Source: GWF2-33-9 sp964405755
GTDB taxonomy: Bacteria > Bacteroidota > Ignavibacteria > Kapaibacteriales > UBA2268
NCBI GenBank assembly: GCA_964405755.1
Contig: CAYOPF010000053.1
Coordinates: 1-17,386, forward strand
Reading direction: 5' to 3'
DNA length: 17,386 nucleotides
The position numbers and the translations under genes were made by a program. Shown in pieces: positions 1 to 8,288 of the stretch (the stretch's first letter is position 1; the number at the start of each line of letters is the position of its first letter). The notes under the pieces were generated by a model. That model was not told where the DNA came from and searched no databases. It saw only the letters and a program-made list of their open reading frames with translations.

Positions 1-325
1 GAGTATAAAGAGATTTATAAAAATCAAGGTCTTCTTGATTAATTGCTGAGGATAATTCGAACACTACAGTTAGGTTTACTGGAACTTTTGAAGAAGAATT
101 TAATAATATTGAAGAATCTATTTTGGATTCCTTGGTGTTTATTCTGAGAATAGAATTTGCAATTTTTAATTCCAATGGCTCGTAGTTGTCAGTAAAGTAG
201 GCAGCCGAGACTTCCAAGTTTGGGAAGTTGAAATTATTTGTATTAAAAAGCAATAAGTTGTTCGTCCAAATATTATTGGAACTAAAAATAAAGATACAAA
301 GAATTATTAAGTATAACTTTTTCAC
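1..325 (-). CDS. Secreted protein of unknown function, N-terminal part only
   Basis: An open frame reads leftward from a GTG at 323-325 through 108 codons without a stop and leaves the window. The overlapping upstream ATG (325-327) is in another frame and meets TGA at once, so GTG is the likely start. The first 22 or so residues look like a signal peptide: two lysines, then a hydrophobic stretch (LYLIILCIFIF), then small polar residues. The mature part begins with a sequence like FNFPNLEVSAAYF and reaches LTVVFELSSAI near residues 84-95. That layout loosely recalls FCB-group secreted proteins in which a short beta domain precedes a von Willebrand A domain (usually a D-x-S-x-S motif), but here Asp would be Glu and the last Ser Ala, so the assignment is speculative. 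It lies 69 bases downstream of the acyl-CoA synthetase on the same strand and may share its transcript. Confidence 0.6.
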   Translation of the reverse strand, partial: MKKLYLIILCIFIFSSNNIWTNNLLLFNTNNFNFPNLEVSAAYFTDNYEPLELKIANSILRINTKESKIDSSILLNSSSKVPVNLTVVFELSSAINQEDLDFYKSLYT

Positions 326-394
326 ATAAGCAGATATTAATAATATTAAAACAAATTAAATAGAAAAAAATTACAAAAAAAATCATTTTTCAAT

Positions 395-2206
395 TTAATC
401 ATTAGATTTATAAAGTTGGTCGATAATTTCTGCGTATTTTTTTTCTACAACATGTCTTTTGATACTCATTTTAGGACTAAGTTCTCCATTTTCAATAGTA
501 AATGGCTCGGATAACATTGCAAATTTTCTAACTTTTTCGAATTTGGCTAAATCTTTCTGATAGTAATCTATTTCCTTTTTAATGAGATTGATAATTTTTG
601 AATGAGAAATCAATTCACTTTTATTTGAATAAGGAATATCAAAATCTTTGGCTAAGCCTTCTAATTGTTCAAAATTTGGTGTAATTAAAGCTGTACAATA
701 CTCCCTTTTTTCCCCGATTAATACAACATGTTCAATATACTTACTCTGTGATAATAAATTTTCAATAGGCTGTGGAGTAATATTTTTTCCTCCACTACTA
801 ACAAAAATATGCTTTTTTCTATCTGTTATTTTGATATTTCCTAATGCCGTTAATATGCCAATGTCGCCGGTATAAAGCCAACCCTCTTCGTCGATGGCAT
901 TCTCTGTTGCTTTATCATCATTCCAGTAACCTTTCATAACGTTATCACCACGGACTAAAATCTCTCCATCTTCTGCAAATCTAACTTCAACATTGAATAA
1001 AGGCTTTCCGATAGTTCCTAATTCGATATTCTCTTCTCGGTTTGCAGATACAACTGGTGCTGTCTCAGTAAGTCCATAACCTTGAATTGTTGTAATACCT
1101 ACCGAAGAAAAAAATTCATAAATATCATCTGAAAGAGCGGCACCTCCAGAAACCAATAACCTTAGACTTCCTCCCATTTTTTCTCTAATTTTTGAATACA
1201 CTAATTTATCGAAGAGTTTATATTTCAATTCAAGAAAAATAGAAGCTTTCTTTTCCTGTCGGGCATAAACATACTTTCTACCAGTTTCCACTGCATTCTT
1301 GAATATTATCCGTTTTGCTGGTTTTTCTTTTTCCATTGCTGAGAAAATCTTTTTCTTGACAGTTTCCAAAAATCGTGGAACTGTGGTCATTACAGTTGGT
1401 TTAACTTCCTGAATAAATGGTAATAGAGTATCAATCGAATCAGCTAATCCAATTGTAACTCCTGTGAAAAATAGAGTATAGTATCCAGTCGTTCTCTCGT
1501 AAGAATGCGAAAGTGGAAGGTACGATACCGAAGTATCGGTATCGTACAAGTGAACAGCTTCGTGAATTCCTTCGAAATTGGCCAAAATGTTTTTGTGAGT
1601 GAGCATAACGCCTTTTGGATTACCTGTAGTGCCACTTGTATAAATCAGTGTTAGAATATCATTTTCTTTAATTTTATCAATCGAGTTTAATAGAATTTTA
1701 CTACAATCTTGTTCTTCTCTGGTCTTTTTCCCAGTATCAATAATTGAGTTAATTGTCTTGATATGAATTTCTTTCGGAGAATAATCATCGTTCATTATAA
1801 TTATATGTCTTAATGAAGGAATACTATCCTTAACTTCCAAAATTTTACGAAGTTGAAAAGTATTGGAAACAATTATTGCAGTTGCTGAGCAATCATTATA
1901 GATAAATTCAAGCTGTTTTGCTGTTAGGGTAGGGAACACCGGGACAGTAATTGCACCAATTGATGCAACTGCCAAATCTGAAATTATCCATTCTAGACGA
2001 TTTTCGGAGACAACACCAATTCTGTCACCTATCTTCAGTCCAAACTCCATCAACCCTATGGCAAAACACTCAACTTTTTGTCTTAATTCGTCGTAATCAA
2101 TTTGCCTCATAACCCCATCAGGTCCATAAAATTTGAAGGCGACCTTGTTCTTTCCATATTTTGCACAGGTAGCAATAAAGGCTTCGGGTATTGTTCGAAA
2201 ATTCAT
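395..2206 (-). CDS. fadD: Long-chain acyl-CoA synthetase (AMP-forming, FadD15-like)
   Basis: This 603-residue protein belongs to the ANL adenylating superfamily and should activate long-chain fatty acids to acyl-CoA using ATP, for lipid synthesis or breakdown at the inner face of the membrane. The AMP-binding P-loop YTSGTTGNPKG is at residues 189-199. YLPLSHSYER follows at about 230, the QGYGLTETAP motif is in the middle, and YTGDIG precedes the hinge (KITDRKKHIFVSSGGKNI). The C-terminal domain ends with SPKMSIKR, giving candidate catalytic lysines at 579 and 583. Length and motifs match the FadD15/long-chain branch well. The ATG at 2204-2206 has a GAGG-type ribosome site just upstream and a good promoter at 2234-2263, so it can be expressed apart from the upstream acylase-like gene. 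A perfect 12-bp inverted repeat lies inside the gene at 1520-1547. Chain-length specificity cannot be read from sequence. Confidence 0.93.
   Translation of the reverse strand: MNFRTIPEAFIATCAKYGKNKVAFKFYGPDGVMRQIDYDELRQKVECFAIGLMEFGLKIGDRIGVVSENRLEWIISDLAVASIGAITVPVFPTLTAKQLEFIYNDCSATAIIVSNTFQLRKILEVKDSIPSLRHIIIMNDDYSPKEIHIKTINSIIDTGKKTREEQDCSKILLNSIDKIKENDILTLIYTSGTTGNPKGVMLTHKNILANFEGIHEAVHLYDTDTSVSYLPLSHSYERTTGYYTLFFTGVTIGLADSIDTLLPFIQEVKPTVMTTVPRFLETVKKKIFSAMEKEKPAKRIIFKNAVETGRKYVYARQEKKASIFLELKYKLFDKLVYSKIREKMGGSLRLLVSGGAALSDDIYEFFSSVGITTIQGYGLTETAPVVSANREENIELGTIGKPLFNVEVRFAEDGEILVRGDNVMKGYWNDDKATENAIDEEGWLYTGDIGILTALGNIKITDRKKHIFVSSGGKNITPQPIENLLSQSKYIEHVVLIGEKREYCTALITPNFEQLEGLAKDFDIPYSNKSELISHSKIINLIKKEIDYYQKDLAKFEKVRKFAMLSEPFTIENGELSPKMSIKRHVVEKKYAEIIDQLYKSND
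1520..1547. repeat. Perfect 12-bp inverted repeat inside the acyl-CoA synthetase gene
   Basis: The arms are GTACGATACCGA (1520-1531) and TCGGTATCGTAC (1536-1547), exact reverse complements around the 4-base spacer AGTA. The repeat lies within the codons for the YDTDTSVSYLP segment, just before the conserved LPLSH motif. It could form a stable hairpin in the mRNA or a cruciform or protein site in DNA. Function is unknown. Confidence 0.85.
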
Positions 2207-2233
2207 TCTTCCTCACACTTTTTATTAGATTTG

Positions 2234-2263
2234 CAAAAATAAGAAAAAATGAACGAAATTCAA
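2234..2263 (-). promoter_or_regulatory. Bacteroidota-type promoter for the acyl-CoA synthetase
   Basis: On the minus strand, TTG (2261-2263) and TATTTTTG (2234-2241) are separated by 19 bases. This matches the TTTG...TAnnTTTG -33/-7 pattern of Bacteroidota primary sigma factors. Transcription would start near 2228, about 20 bases before the ATG. It overlaps the gap after the acylase-like stop codon. Confidence 0.65.
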
Positions 2264-2267
2264 TTTT

Positions 2268-4604
2268 TTAATTTTGAGGCTGAAAAACTCTTTTATTGGA
2301 TATTTTTTCGAATTTCGCATCAAAGAAAATTTTTAAGTATCCACCATTTTTCCATACCTGTAATTGATCTAAAAAATGATCATTAGTAGGATCACCCGAA
2401 TTTCCCAAGCTGTTGATCGTGTATATTCCAGAAAAATTATTGTCGAAAATTATTCTACCTGTTGTTCCGAAGCTTTTCTTTATTAAATCGTTCTTCCAAG
2501 CTGATGATATACAAGTTCGATGTCCATTTATTTCTATAGAATCGATAGAAAAAGTAGCATTAACTAGTTTATTGTTATGTACAAAATGAGAAAAACCACA
2601 AAGGTTATATGAACCCCAATTGAAATACTTGTTCTTTTTAGTAGAATGGAGATATCTTGATAATCTCTGAAATGTACTTTTAGCACTTGTAAATATTATA
2701 TAATCTCTATTTTCAGTTTGAGTTGTATTTAAATCATCAAAAAATCTTGCAAATTTGTTTTGCATAATTTTAATAAATCTTTCGTAAAAATCAAATTTAT
2801 TGAAAAAATAAGAAATTTGACTACTATCAACATTATCGTAAAATGTTTCAAACAAAATAGTCCTAATTAATTCTTCTAAAATTATAGGTTGTTTTTGATT
2901 TCGGGTGTAACTAAAGTCCCATCTTTTAAGCATTTCGAAAATTTCTTTTTCATCATTATTCAATAAATAAATCTTATCTTGGATCATTGGAATAACTATG
3001 CTTAACAATTCCTTGGAAAATTCTGATTTGGCATCTAATTGAATGTTCTTTATATCCCTTAGTTCAAAATCACTTAGTGATGATAAAAACGTCTCTAACC
3101 TTTTACTTCTATAGTTAGTTACGAAATTATTTTTAAAATTTGTATCAATAGTTACATTAGTCGAAATGGTAAAATTATTTTTTGGGTTTACAAAATTACT
3201 AAGGACATCATTTGACTTAATTTCCTTCTTGCTATGATTATAAAAAGAATTTCCTAGTGGTACAATTCCTATACTTCCAAGTTGATCTCCAAAAATTAGA
3301 TTTGCTTCTGGCAATGCCCAATTCTTTTTTATATCTTGAATTTCATTAATGTTCTGTGTAAAGTTCAATTTGTATAAGTTAATAAATGCTTTATTTTCGA
3401 TAAAATCTGCTGGTGAATAGGCAATTAAATGTAAGCCTGAATTAGTGAAAGATTCGGTGAAAATGCCATAATTATTTATGAATTTAAGATAATACAATCG
3501 CTGATAAGAATTTTTTACGAGAATTGTATCTGTTATATAGATTACTTTTTTCCACAAGGAGTCTGAGTCCTTAAATTTACTTTTGTCGTTGTTAAGAATT
3601 ATTTCCTCGAAGAACCATCTGTTGGAGTTCGATATATTAAGCACCCAAGAAAGTAAATTGTTTTTTCCAGCCAAGCAAAATGGAATACCAGGAATATAAT
3701 TTCCCATAATTCCTATTTCTGGAGAAGTAGCAATCATAATCATCCCGAATGAGGGGATGCTTAGTTCGGTGGCAAAATCGGATGCTACAATTGATTGGAA
3801 GTATTCCCCTTTTTGCTTTCTTATTGCAAAAGAATTACCATGAGAAGGGTTAAACAAAAATGCAAATTTCGAAACTGAATCTAGTATGCCAGTAAGAATA
3901 TTCTTTTTAAAACTTTGCGGTTTTTTGTTATTAGCTTTGATGTTGGTATCAAGTACATTAACAGGTTTGTGAATCTCAAAAAAATCTGAGTATTCCTCAT
4001 CTGAAATACTTTCTTTAAGTATTAAGTCCCATAAGTTGTCCTTGAACGAGGAATTATATAGAAAATCAAGGAAATTGAATATCAGAATACAGTCATCAGG
4101 CTCCCATTTCTTGGGAGTGTAGTTAAAAATAGAAAATTCAATTGCCAGATTTTCGGAGTTTTCTTTGATAAAAGTATTAACTCCAGAAGAGTAACTGTTA
4201 AGAATTGATTTCAAGTCGTTTGGGATTTTTAAATAAGTTTGCTTAGCAAGATTCTTCTGATTGAAAAATCTGATAAATTTGTCATATGTTATAAATTTTT
4301 CACCAAAAATCTCGGATAACTTTCCTTGAGCCATCCTTCGCAATAAATCCATTTGCCACATTCGATTTTCTGCTTGTGCATATCCAATGCCAAAATATAA
4401 ATCATTGAGGTTCTCTGCTTCGATATTTGGAAAGCCAACATTGTTGTAATTTATCTCGACTTTGTTTTTTATATTCGATGATGAAATTACTAATTCTTTT
4501 TCATTTGGAGTAATCTGAATCAACTTGAGCAATAAAAAGAAAGCAGTTGTAAGTACAATCAATACAGAAATGATTAAAGCAAATAGCTTGGGAAATTTGT
4601 TCAT
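2268..4604 (-). CDS. Penicillin acylase family protein with altered active site (possible pseudoenzyme)
   Basis: This 778-residue protein has an N-terminal membrane anchor or uncleaved signal (residues about 8-28) and an Ntn-hydrolase fold of the penicillin amidase (S45) type, placing it in the periplasm. Family marks are clear: DLYFGIGYAQAENRMWQMD (about 66-84, the usual A-chain start), IPGIP plus a GKN segment in the B-chain region, WALPEANLIFGD, a C-terminal SLGNSGDPTNDHFLDQ block and a VWKNGGY end. Active members self-cleave before a serine in a G-S-N-x-W motif. Here the matching place reads HGNSFAI (H255-G256-N257-S258-F259), so the nucleophile position looks like glycine in the simplest alignment. 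The usual D-P-H-L reads D-F-A-T and the usual G-H-N reads G-K-N. It is therefore likely inactive or strongly divergent, unless S258 serves as nucleophile in a shifted alignment. It lies 13 bases downstream of the epimerase gene. Substrate is unknown. Confidence 0.82.
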   Translation of the reverse strand: MNKFPKLFALIISVLIVLTTAFFLLLKLIQITPNEKELVISSSNIKNKVEINYNNVGFPNIEAENLNDLYFGIGYAQAENRMWQMDLLRRMAQGKLSEIFGEKFITYDKFIRFFNQKNLAKQTYLKIPNDLKSILNSYSSGVNTFIKENSENLAIEFSIFNYTPKKWEPDDCILIFNFLDFLYNSSFKDNLWDLILKESISDEEYSDFFEIHKPVNVLDTNIKANNKKPQSFKKNILTGILDSVSKFAFLFNPSHGNSFAIRKQKGEYFQSIVASDFATELSIPSFGMIMIATSPEIGIMGNYIPGIPFCLAGKNNLLSWVLNISNSNRWFFEEIILNNDKSKFKDSDSLWKKVIYITDTILVKNSYQRLYYLKFINNYGIFTESFTNSGLHLIAYSPADFIENKAFINLYKLNFTQNINEIQDIKKNWALPEANLIFGDQLGSIGIVPLGNSFYNHSKKEIKSNDVLSNFVNPKNNFTISTNVTIDTNFKNNFVTNYRSKRLETFLSSLSDFELRDIKNIQLDAKSEFSKELLSIVIPMIQDKIYLLNNDEKEIFEMLKRWDFSYTRNQKQPIILEELIRTILFETFYDNVDSSQISYFFNKFDFYERFIKIMQNKFARFFDDLNTTQTENRDYIIFTSAKSTFQRLSRYLHSTKKNKYFNWGSYNLCGFSHFVHNNKLVNATFSIDSIEINGHRTCISSAWKNDLIKKSFGTTGRIIFDNNFSGIYTINSLGNSGDPTNDHFLDQLQVWKNGGYLKIFFDAKFEKISNKRVFQPQN

Positions 4605-4617
4605 AAGTAGGTTTCGA

Positions 4618-5604
4618 TTAAATCCACTTCATAAATTTATACCATTCAGCAGTTTCGGTTAATCCATCTTCTAACGAAACTTCAGAAACATAATCTAAAT
4701 CACGACGAGCTTTTTCGGGCGAGCATATCCAATATTTCTGTACAAAATCGATACCTTTTTCATAATTAAAGACCGGAGGTTTTTCTGAAAATCTACCAAA
4801 AATGTCTGATATTCCTGCAAGAGCCAAAACCAGAGTATTTGGTATTTTGACCTTTAATAAATGCTTCTTGCCAAGAGCTATTTTCATAGTGTCCATAATC
4901 TCATTCCAAGTGTAGAATTGATGGGATGTAATAAAGTATATTTGACCCTCGGAGATGTTCGATTCGCCAGCAAGCACGATTCCTCTCACTAAATCTTTAA
5001 CATAAATGAGGCTTACAAATTTATCTTCAAAACCAATCAATGGTGCAATACCTTTATTTGCAAGTTTAAAAATATCCATAATTGCGGTATCTCTAGGTCC
5101 ATAAACAGCAGGAGGCCGAACAATTGTAACAGGAATTTTTTCAGAATAATTCAAAGTGATTTTTTCGCCCTCCAACTTGCTTTTTCCATAGCTTGTGATT
5201 GGTTTAGGCAAATCATCTTCGGTTTGTGGATTTTCAAGTGAACTCGAAGGTCCAGCAACCGTTTGACTGCTAACTAACACAAATCTTTGTAAATTTAGAT
5301 TTACTTGTTCGCAAGCTTTTAGAAGAGTTTCAGTAGCATCCCGATTTGCTTTTAGAAACGCATGGTAAACCTTTGCTGCAACCAGCCCAGCAATGTGATA
5401 TATATAATCCACATCCTGAACGGCTTTGCATACATCATCTATTGAATTCAAATTTGTTTCTACTAGTTCTATGTTTTTATCTTTCAACCACTGTAAATTG
5501 CTTGTTTTGCGTATAGTTGCTCTTACGTCATATCCCAATTCAAGCAGATAATCCACCAAGTGACTTCCTATAAATCCTGTAGCCCCCGTAACTAATATTT
5601 TCAA
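4618..5604 (-). CDS. NAD(P)-dependent epimerase/reductase, extended SDR family
   Basis: This 328-residue protein is a full-length extended short-chain dehydrogenase/reductase, acting on a nucleotide sugar or a related carbonyl substrate. The N-terminal Rossmann motif GATGFIG is at residues 7-13. The catalytic pair is Y139 and K143 in SYGKSKLEGE, with the preceding serine segment VSSQTVAG at about 111-118. RPPAVYGPRDT follows, as in sugar-nucleotide epimerases and dihydroflavonol-4-reductase-like enzymes. The adjacent divergent gene for a sugar-nucleotide enzyme fits a role in glycan precursor supply, but the exact substrate cannot be told. It is the first gene of the leftward cluster, 97 bases from the divergent start at 5702, and is probably transcribed with the acylase-like gene that starts 13 bases after it. 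Confidence 0.88.
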   Translation of the reverse strand: MKILVTGATGFIGSHLVDYLLELGYDVRATIRKTSNLQWLKDKNIELVETNLNSIDDVCKAVQDVDYIYHIAGLVAAKVYHAFLKANRDATETLLKACEQVNLNLQRFVLVSSQTVAGPSSSLENPQTEDDLPKPITSYGKSKLEGEKITLNYSEKIPVTIVRPPAVYGPRDTAIMDIFKLANKGIAPLIGFEDKFVSLIYVKDLVRGIVLAGESNISEGQIYFITSHQFYTWNEIMDTMKIALGKKHLLKVKIPNTLVLALAGISDIFGRFSEKPPVFNYEKGIDFVQKYWICSPEKARRDLDYVSEVSLEDGLTETAEWYKFMKWI

Positions 5605-5628
5605 TTTTTTTCTCTTTTGTTTTATATT

Positions 5629-5654
5629 TTATACAAATTTACTAATTTGTATAA
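5629..5654. promoter_or_regulatory. 11-bp inverted repeat between divergent genes, possible operator or promoter
   Basis: The arms TTATACAAATT (5629-5639) and AATTTGTATAA (5644-5654) are exact reverse complements around a 4-base spacer. The repeat sits midway in the 97-base divergent gap. On the minus strand it contains TAAATTTG (5634-5641), a fit to the TAnnTTTG -7 element and about 30 bases before the epimerase ATG, though no -33 TTG lies at the proper distance. On the plus strand TATAAT occurs at 5650-5655. A regulator binding here could control both directions. Confidence 0.45.
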
Positions 5655-5701
5655 TAATAAAAAATTAAAATCCCAATTTATTTAAATTTCATGAGGTAAT
5701 T

Positions 5702-8206
5702 ATGAAAGCGGTAATTATGGCTGGGGGCTTTGGAACTCGCCTGCGACCTTTAACTATGACAATTCCTAAACCAATGGTTCCAATTTTGAATACTCCGATG
5801 ATGGAGCATATTGTTAATTTATTGAAGAAACACGGAATTAATGAATTTGTTTCTGTTCTTTACTTTCACCCCGATGTTATTACCAATCACTTCGAAACAG
5901 GTGAAAAATTTGGCATAAACATGAATTATGTTACCGCTCAGGCAGATTATGGAACTGCTGGTGCTGTTAAAAACGCTTATCAATACCTCAACGACCGTTT
6001 TATCGTGATAAGTGGAGATGTTCTAACCGACTTTGATATTACAGATGCCTTAAACTTCCACATCGAAAAGAAAGCAAAAGCCACCATTTTATTAACAAGG
6101 GTGAGTAAGCCATTACAATATGGAATAGTAATAACCGATGAAAATGGTAAGATTTCGAGATTTCTCGAAAAACCCAGTTGGGGTCAGGTTTTCTCGGATA
6201 CGATAAATACTGGAATTTATATTTTCGAACAAGATGTATTGGACCTAATACCTTACCAGCAGGAGTTTGACTTTAGCAAAGATTTGTTCCCATTAATGTT
6301 AAAAAACAAAATTTCACTTTACGGATATATTGCAAAAGGATACTGGCGTGATGTTGGAAATCTGGAGGAATATCAAGCAGGTCAGAGGGACTCAATTTAT
6401 CAAAAAATTGAGCTTGGAGTATTTAATGATGACGATAATAAAGTAATCGCACCCTCATCGTGCATTATATCTTCGAATGCACTATTAAAAGGAAATGTAG
6501 CTTTGGGAGAAAACGTCAGAATTGCGGCTCATTCTGAGATAATTGATTCTGTAGTTGGCGACAACGTGATTATAGGTGCAGGTACAAAAATTATTGGTTC
6601 AACAATATGGAATAATACTAAAATAGGAGACTTTGTAGAAATCAGCAATTCTGTAATTTGCAATGATGTAATTATCGAGGATTCCGTAACAGTATCTGAT
6701 AATACTTATATTGCAGAAAAGTGCCATCTTGGGAGTAATTCCTTGATTAATCCGAATCTTAAACTATGGCCAAATAAATATATTGAGGAAGGTGCTGTTG
6801 TTACAAATTCGTTAGTTCAAGAGGACAAATGGTCTCGTGAACTATTTTCAGGAGCACGAATATCTGGTTTATCAAATGTTGAAATTTACCCTGAATTTGC
6901 AGCAAAGCTAGGAACAGCTCTTGGAATGGCATTCGGTAAAGGGGCTTCAATTATTTCGAGTCGTGATCCGGACGATTTTTCGAGAATTATTAAAAGAGCA
7001 CTGCTTTCTGGTCTGACTTCAATAGGTGTTCATGTCAACGATTTACAATTAATGAGTATCCCACAAACTCGTCAAGAGTTATTATCTGGTAAATATGCAG
7101 GTGGATTCCATGTCCGCCGGTCCCCAAGAAACCCGGAGTATACTGATATCATAATATTCAGTTCCGATGGTCGAGACATAAATGTTGCGAAAAGCAAAAA
7201 CATTGAAAGATATTTCTATGGCGAAGATATAACACGTGTTCATTATAAACAATTAGGCAAAATTCTATACCTAGAAAGAGCAAATGAGATTTATTTAAAC
7301 AGGTTTATGAATTCTCTCGACGCAAAACTGATTCGAGAGCAGGAATTCAAGATTTTGATCGACTATTCCTTTGGGTTAGCATCCTACATTCTACCACAAC
7401 TATTAGGAAATTTAGGAGTGGATGTGATTTCATTAAATAATTACGTTGATGCAACTCGATTCCATCCTGATCCCGATACAGATTCATCTGAAATGGACGA
7501 AATATGTAAAATTATGAAGTCGCTAAGGTACCAGCTTGGATTTAGAATCGAACCGGGAGCCGAAAAAATCTCTGTTGTTGATGAGAGGGGATTTTGGATT
7601 CCTCCTCAAAGATTATTATCAATTCTTACTAAATTGTTTTTAGAAACTCATAAGCACAGGGAACCTTATAAGATAGCAGTTTCGATACTTGCGACCAAGG
7701 AAATAGAGGAGATAGCAAAAGATTATAACGTCGAGGTTGTAAGAATAAAAAACACACACTCAGCAATGATGGAAGCAACAACCGACCAAGATGTACTATT
7801 TGTGGGAAGTATACATGGAGGATTTATCTTCCGTGATTTCTTATTTGCATCAGATGGCATGTTTTCAATTGGACAAGTTTTGGAAATGACTTCTCAAACT
7901 GGATTGAAAATTTCGAAAATAGATGAAGAATTACCACGAAGATACTTTGCAAGCAAAGAAATTAGAATATCCTGGGATATTAAGGGATACATAATGCGGA
8001 AGGCAATGGAATTTTCCGAAAATTTACCAAGAGAATTAGTAGAAGGTGTCAAAATCTTTTATGGAACAGATTCGGTTGTTTTACTGCCCAATCCTGAGTA
8101 TGCTTCATTTGGTATTTTTGTTGATGCTGTTGATCCAGAAAACGCAAAAAAACTAATTCATGAACATGAAAATTTGATTAAAAGCTGGAAAGAACAGCTT
8201 GAATAG
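5702..8206 (+). CDS. Mannose-1-phosphate guanylyltransferase-like / phosphohexomutase-like fusion
   Basis: This 834-residue fusion has three parts. Residues 1-235 are a sugar-1-phosphate nucleotidyltransferase with MAGGFGTRLRPLT (6-18), PKPM (22-25), SGDVLTDFD (104-112) and a later FLEKP segment. It likely makes GDP-mannose or another NDP-sugar from sugar-1-phosphate. Residues about 250-375 are left-handed beta-helix hexapeptide repeats (isoleucine/valine every sixth position). Residues about 385-834 resemble alpha-D-phosphohexomutases, but the phosphoserine loop reads HVRRSPRNP (470-478) instead of TASHNP. The metal loop DGDADR reads I-E-P-G-A-E-K (616-622), and the GEESGH sugar loop reads GSIHGGF (702-708). 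The mutase part is therefore probably regulatory or structural. I recall similar degenerate fusions labelled mannose-1-phosphate guanylyltransferase in cyanobacteria. The ATG has GAGG five bases upstream. NDP specificity is not certain. Confidence 0.85.
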   Translation: MKAVIMAGGFGTRLRPLTMTIPKPMVPILNTPMMEHIVNLLKKHGINEFVSVLYFHPDVITNHFETGEKFGINMNYVTAQADYGTAGAVKNAYQYLNDRFIVISGDVLTDFDITDALNFHIEKKAKATILLTRVSKPLQYGIVITDENGKISRFLEKPSWGQVFSDTINTGIYIFEQDVLDLIPYQQEFDFSKDLFPLMLKNKISLYGYIAKGYWRDVGNLEEYQAGQRDSIYQKIELGVFNDDDNKVIAPSSCIISSNALLKGNVALGENVRIAAHSEIIDSVVGDNVIIGAGTKIIGSTIWNNTKIGDFVEISNSVICNDVIIEDSVTVSDNTYIAEKCHLGSNSLINPNLKLWPNKYIEEGAVVTNSLVQEDKWSRELFSGARISGLSNVEIYPEFAAKLGTALGMAFGKGASIISSRDPDDFSRIIKRALLSGLTSIGVHVNDLQLMSIPQTRQELLSGKYAGGFHVRRSPRNPEYTDIIIFSSDGRDINVAKSKNIERYFYGEDITRVHYKQLGKILYLERANEIYLNRFMNSLDAKLIREQEFKILIDYSFGLASYILPQLLGNLGVDVISLNNYVDATRFHPDPDTDSSEMDEICKIMKSLRYQLGFRIEPGAEKISVVDERGFWIPPQRLLSILTKLFLETHKHREPYKIAVSILATKEIEEIAKDYNVEVVRIKNTHSAMMEATTDQDVLFVGSIHGGFIFRDFLFASDGMFSIGQVLEMTSQTGLKISKIDEELPRRYFASKEIRISWDIKGYIMRKAMEFSENLPRELVEGVKIFYGTDSVVLLPNPEYASFGIFVDAVDPENAKKLIHEHENLIKSWKEQLE

Positions 8207-8234
8207 AATTTCTAATTTACTTTTTCTCATTTTG

Positions 8235-8265
8235 TTGCTGAGTTTGCTTTTTTATTTTAATTTTG
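8235..8265 (+). promoter_or_regulatory. Bacteroidota-type promoter for the EIIA-lysA unit
   Basis: TTG (8235-8237) and TAATTTTG (8258-8265) are 20 bases apart, matching the -33/-7 pattern of this phylum. Transcription would start near 8271, about 18 bases before the ATG at 8289. Confidence 0.65.
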
Positions 8266-8288
8266 CATTTGAACAATAATGATATTTA

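Noticed and set aside
648..875. 75-codon plus-strand frame inside the acyl-CoA synthetase gene
   Set aside because: It is antisense to a well-supported gene with intact motifs and encodes no recognisable protein.
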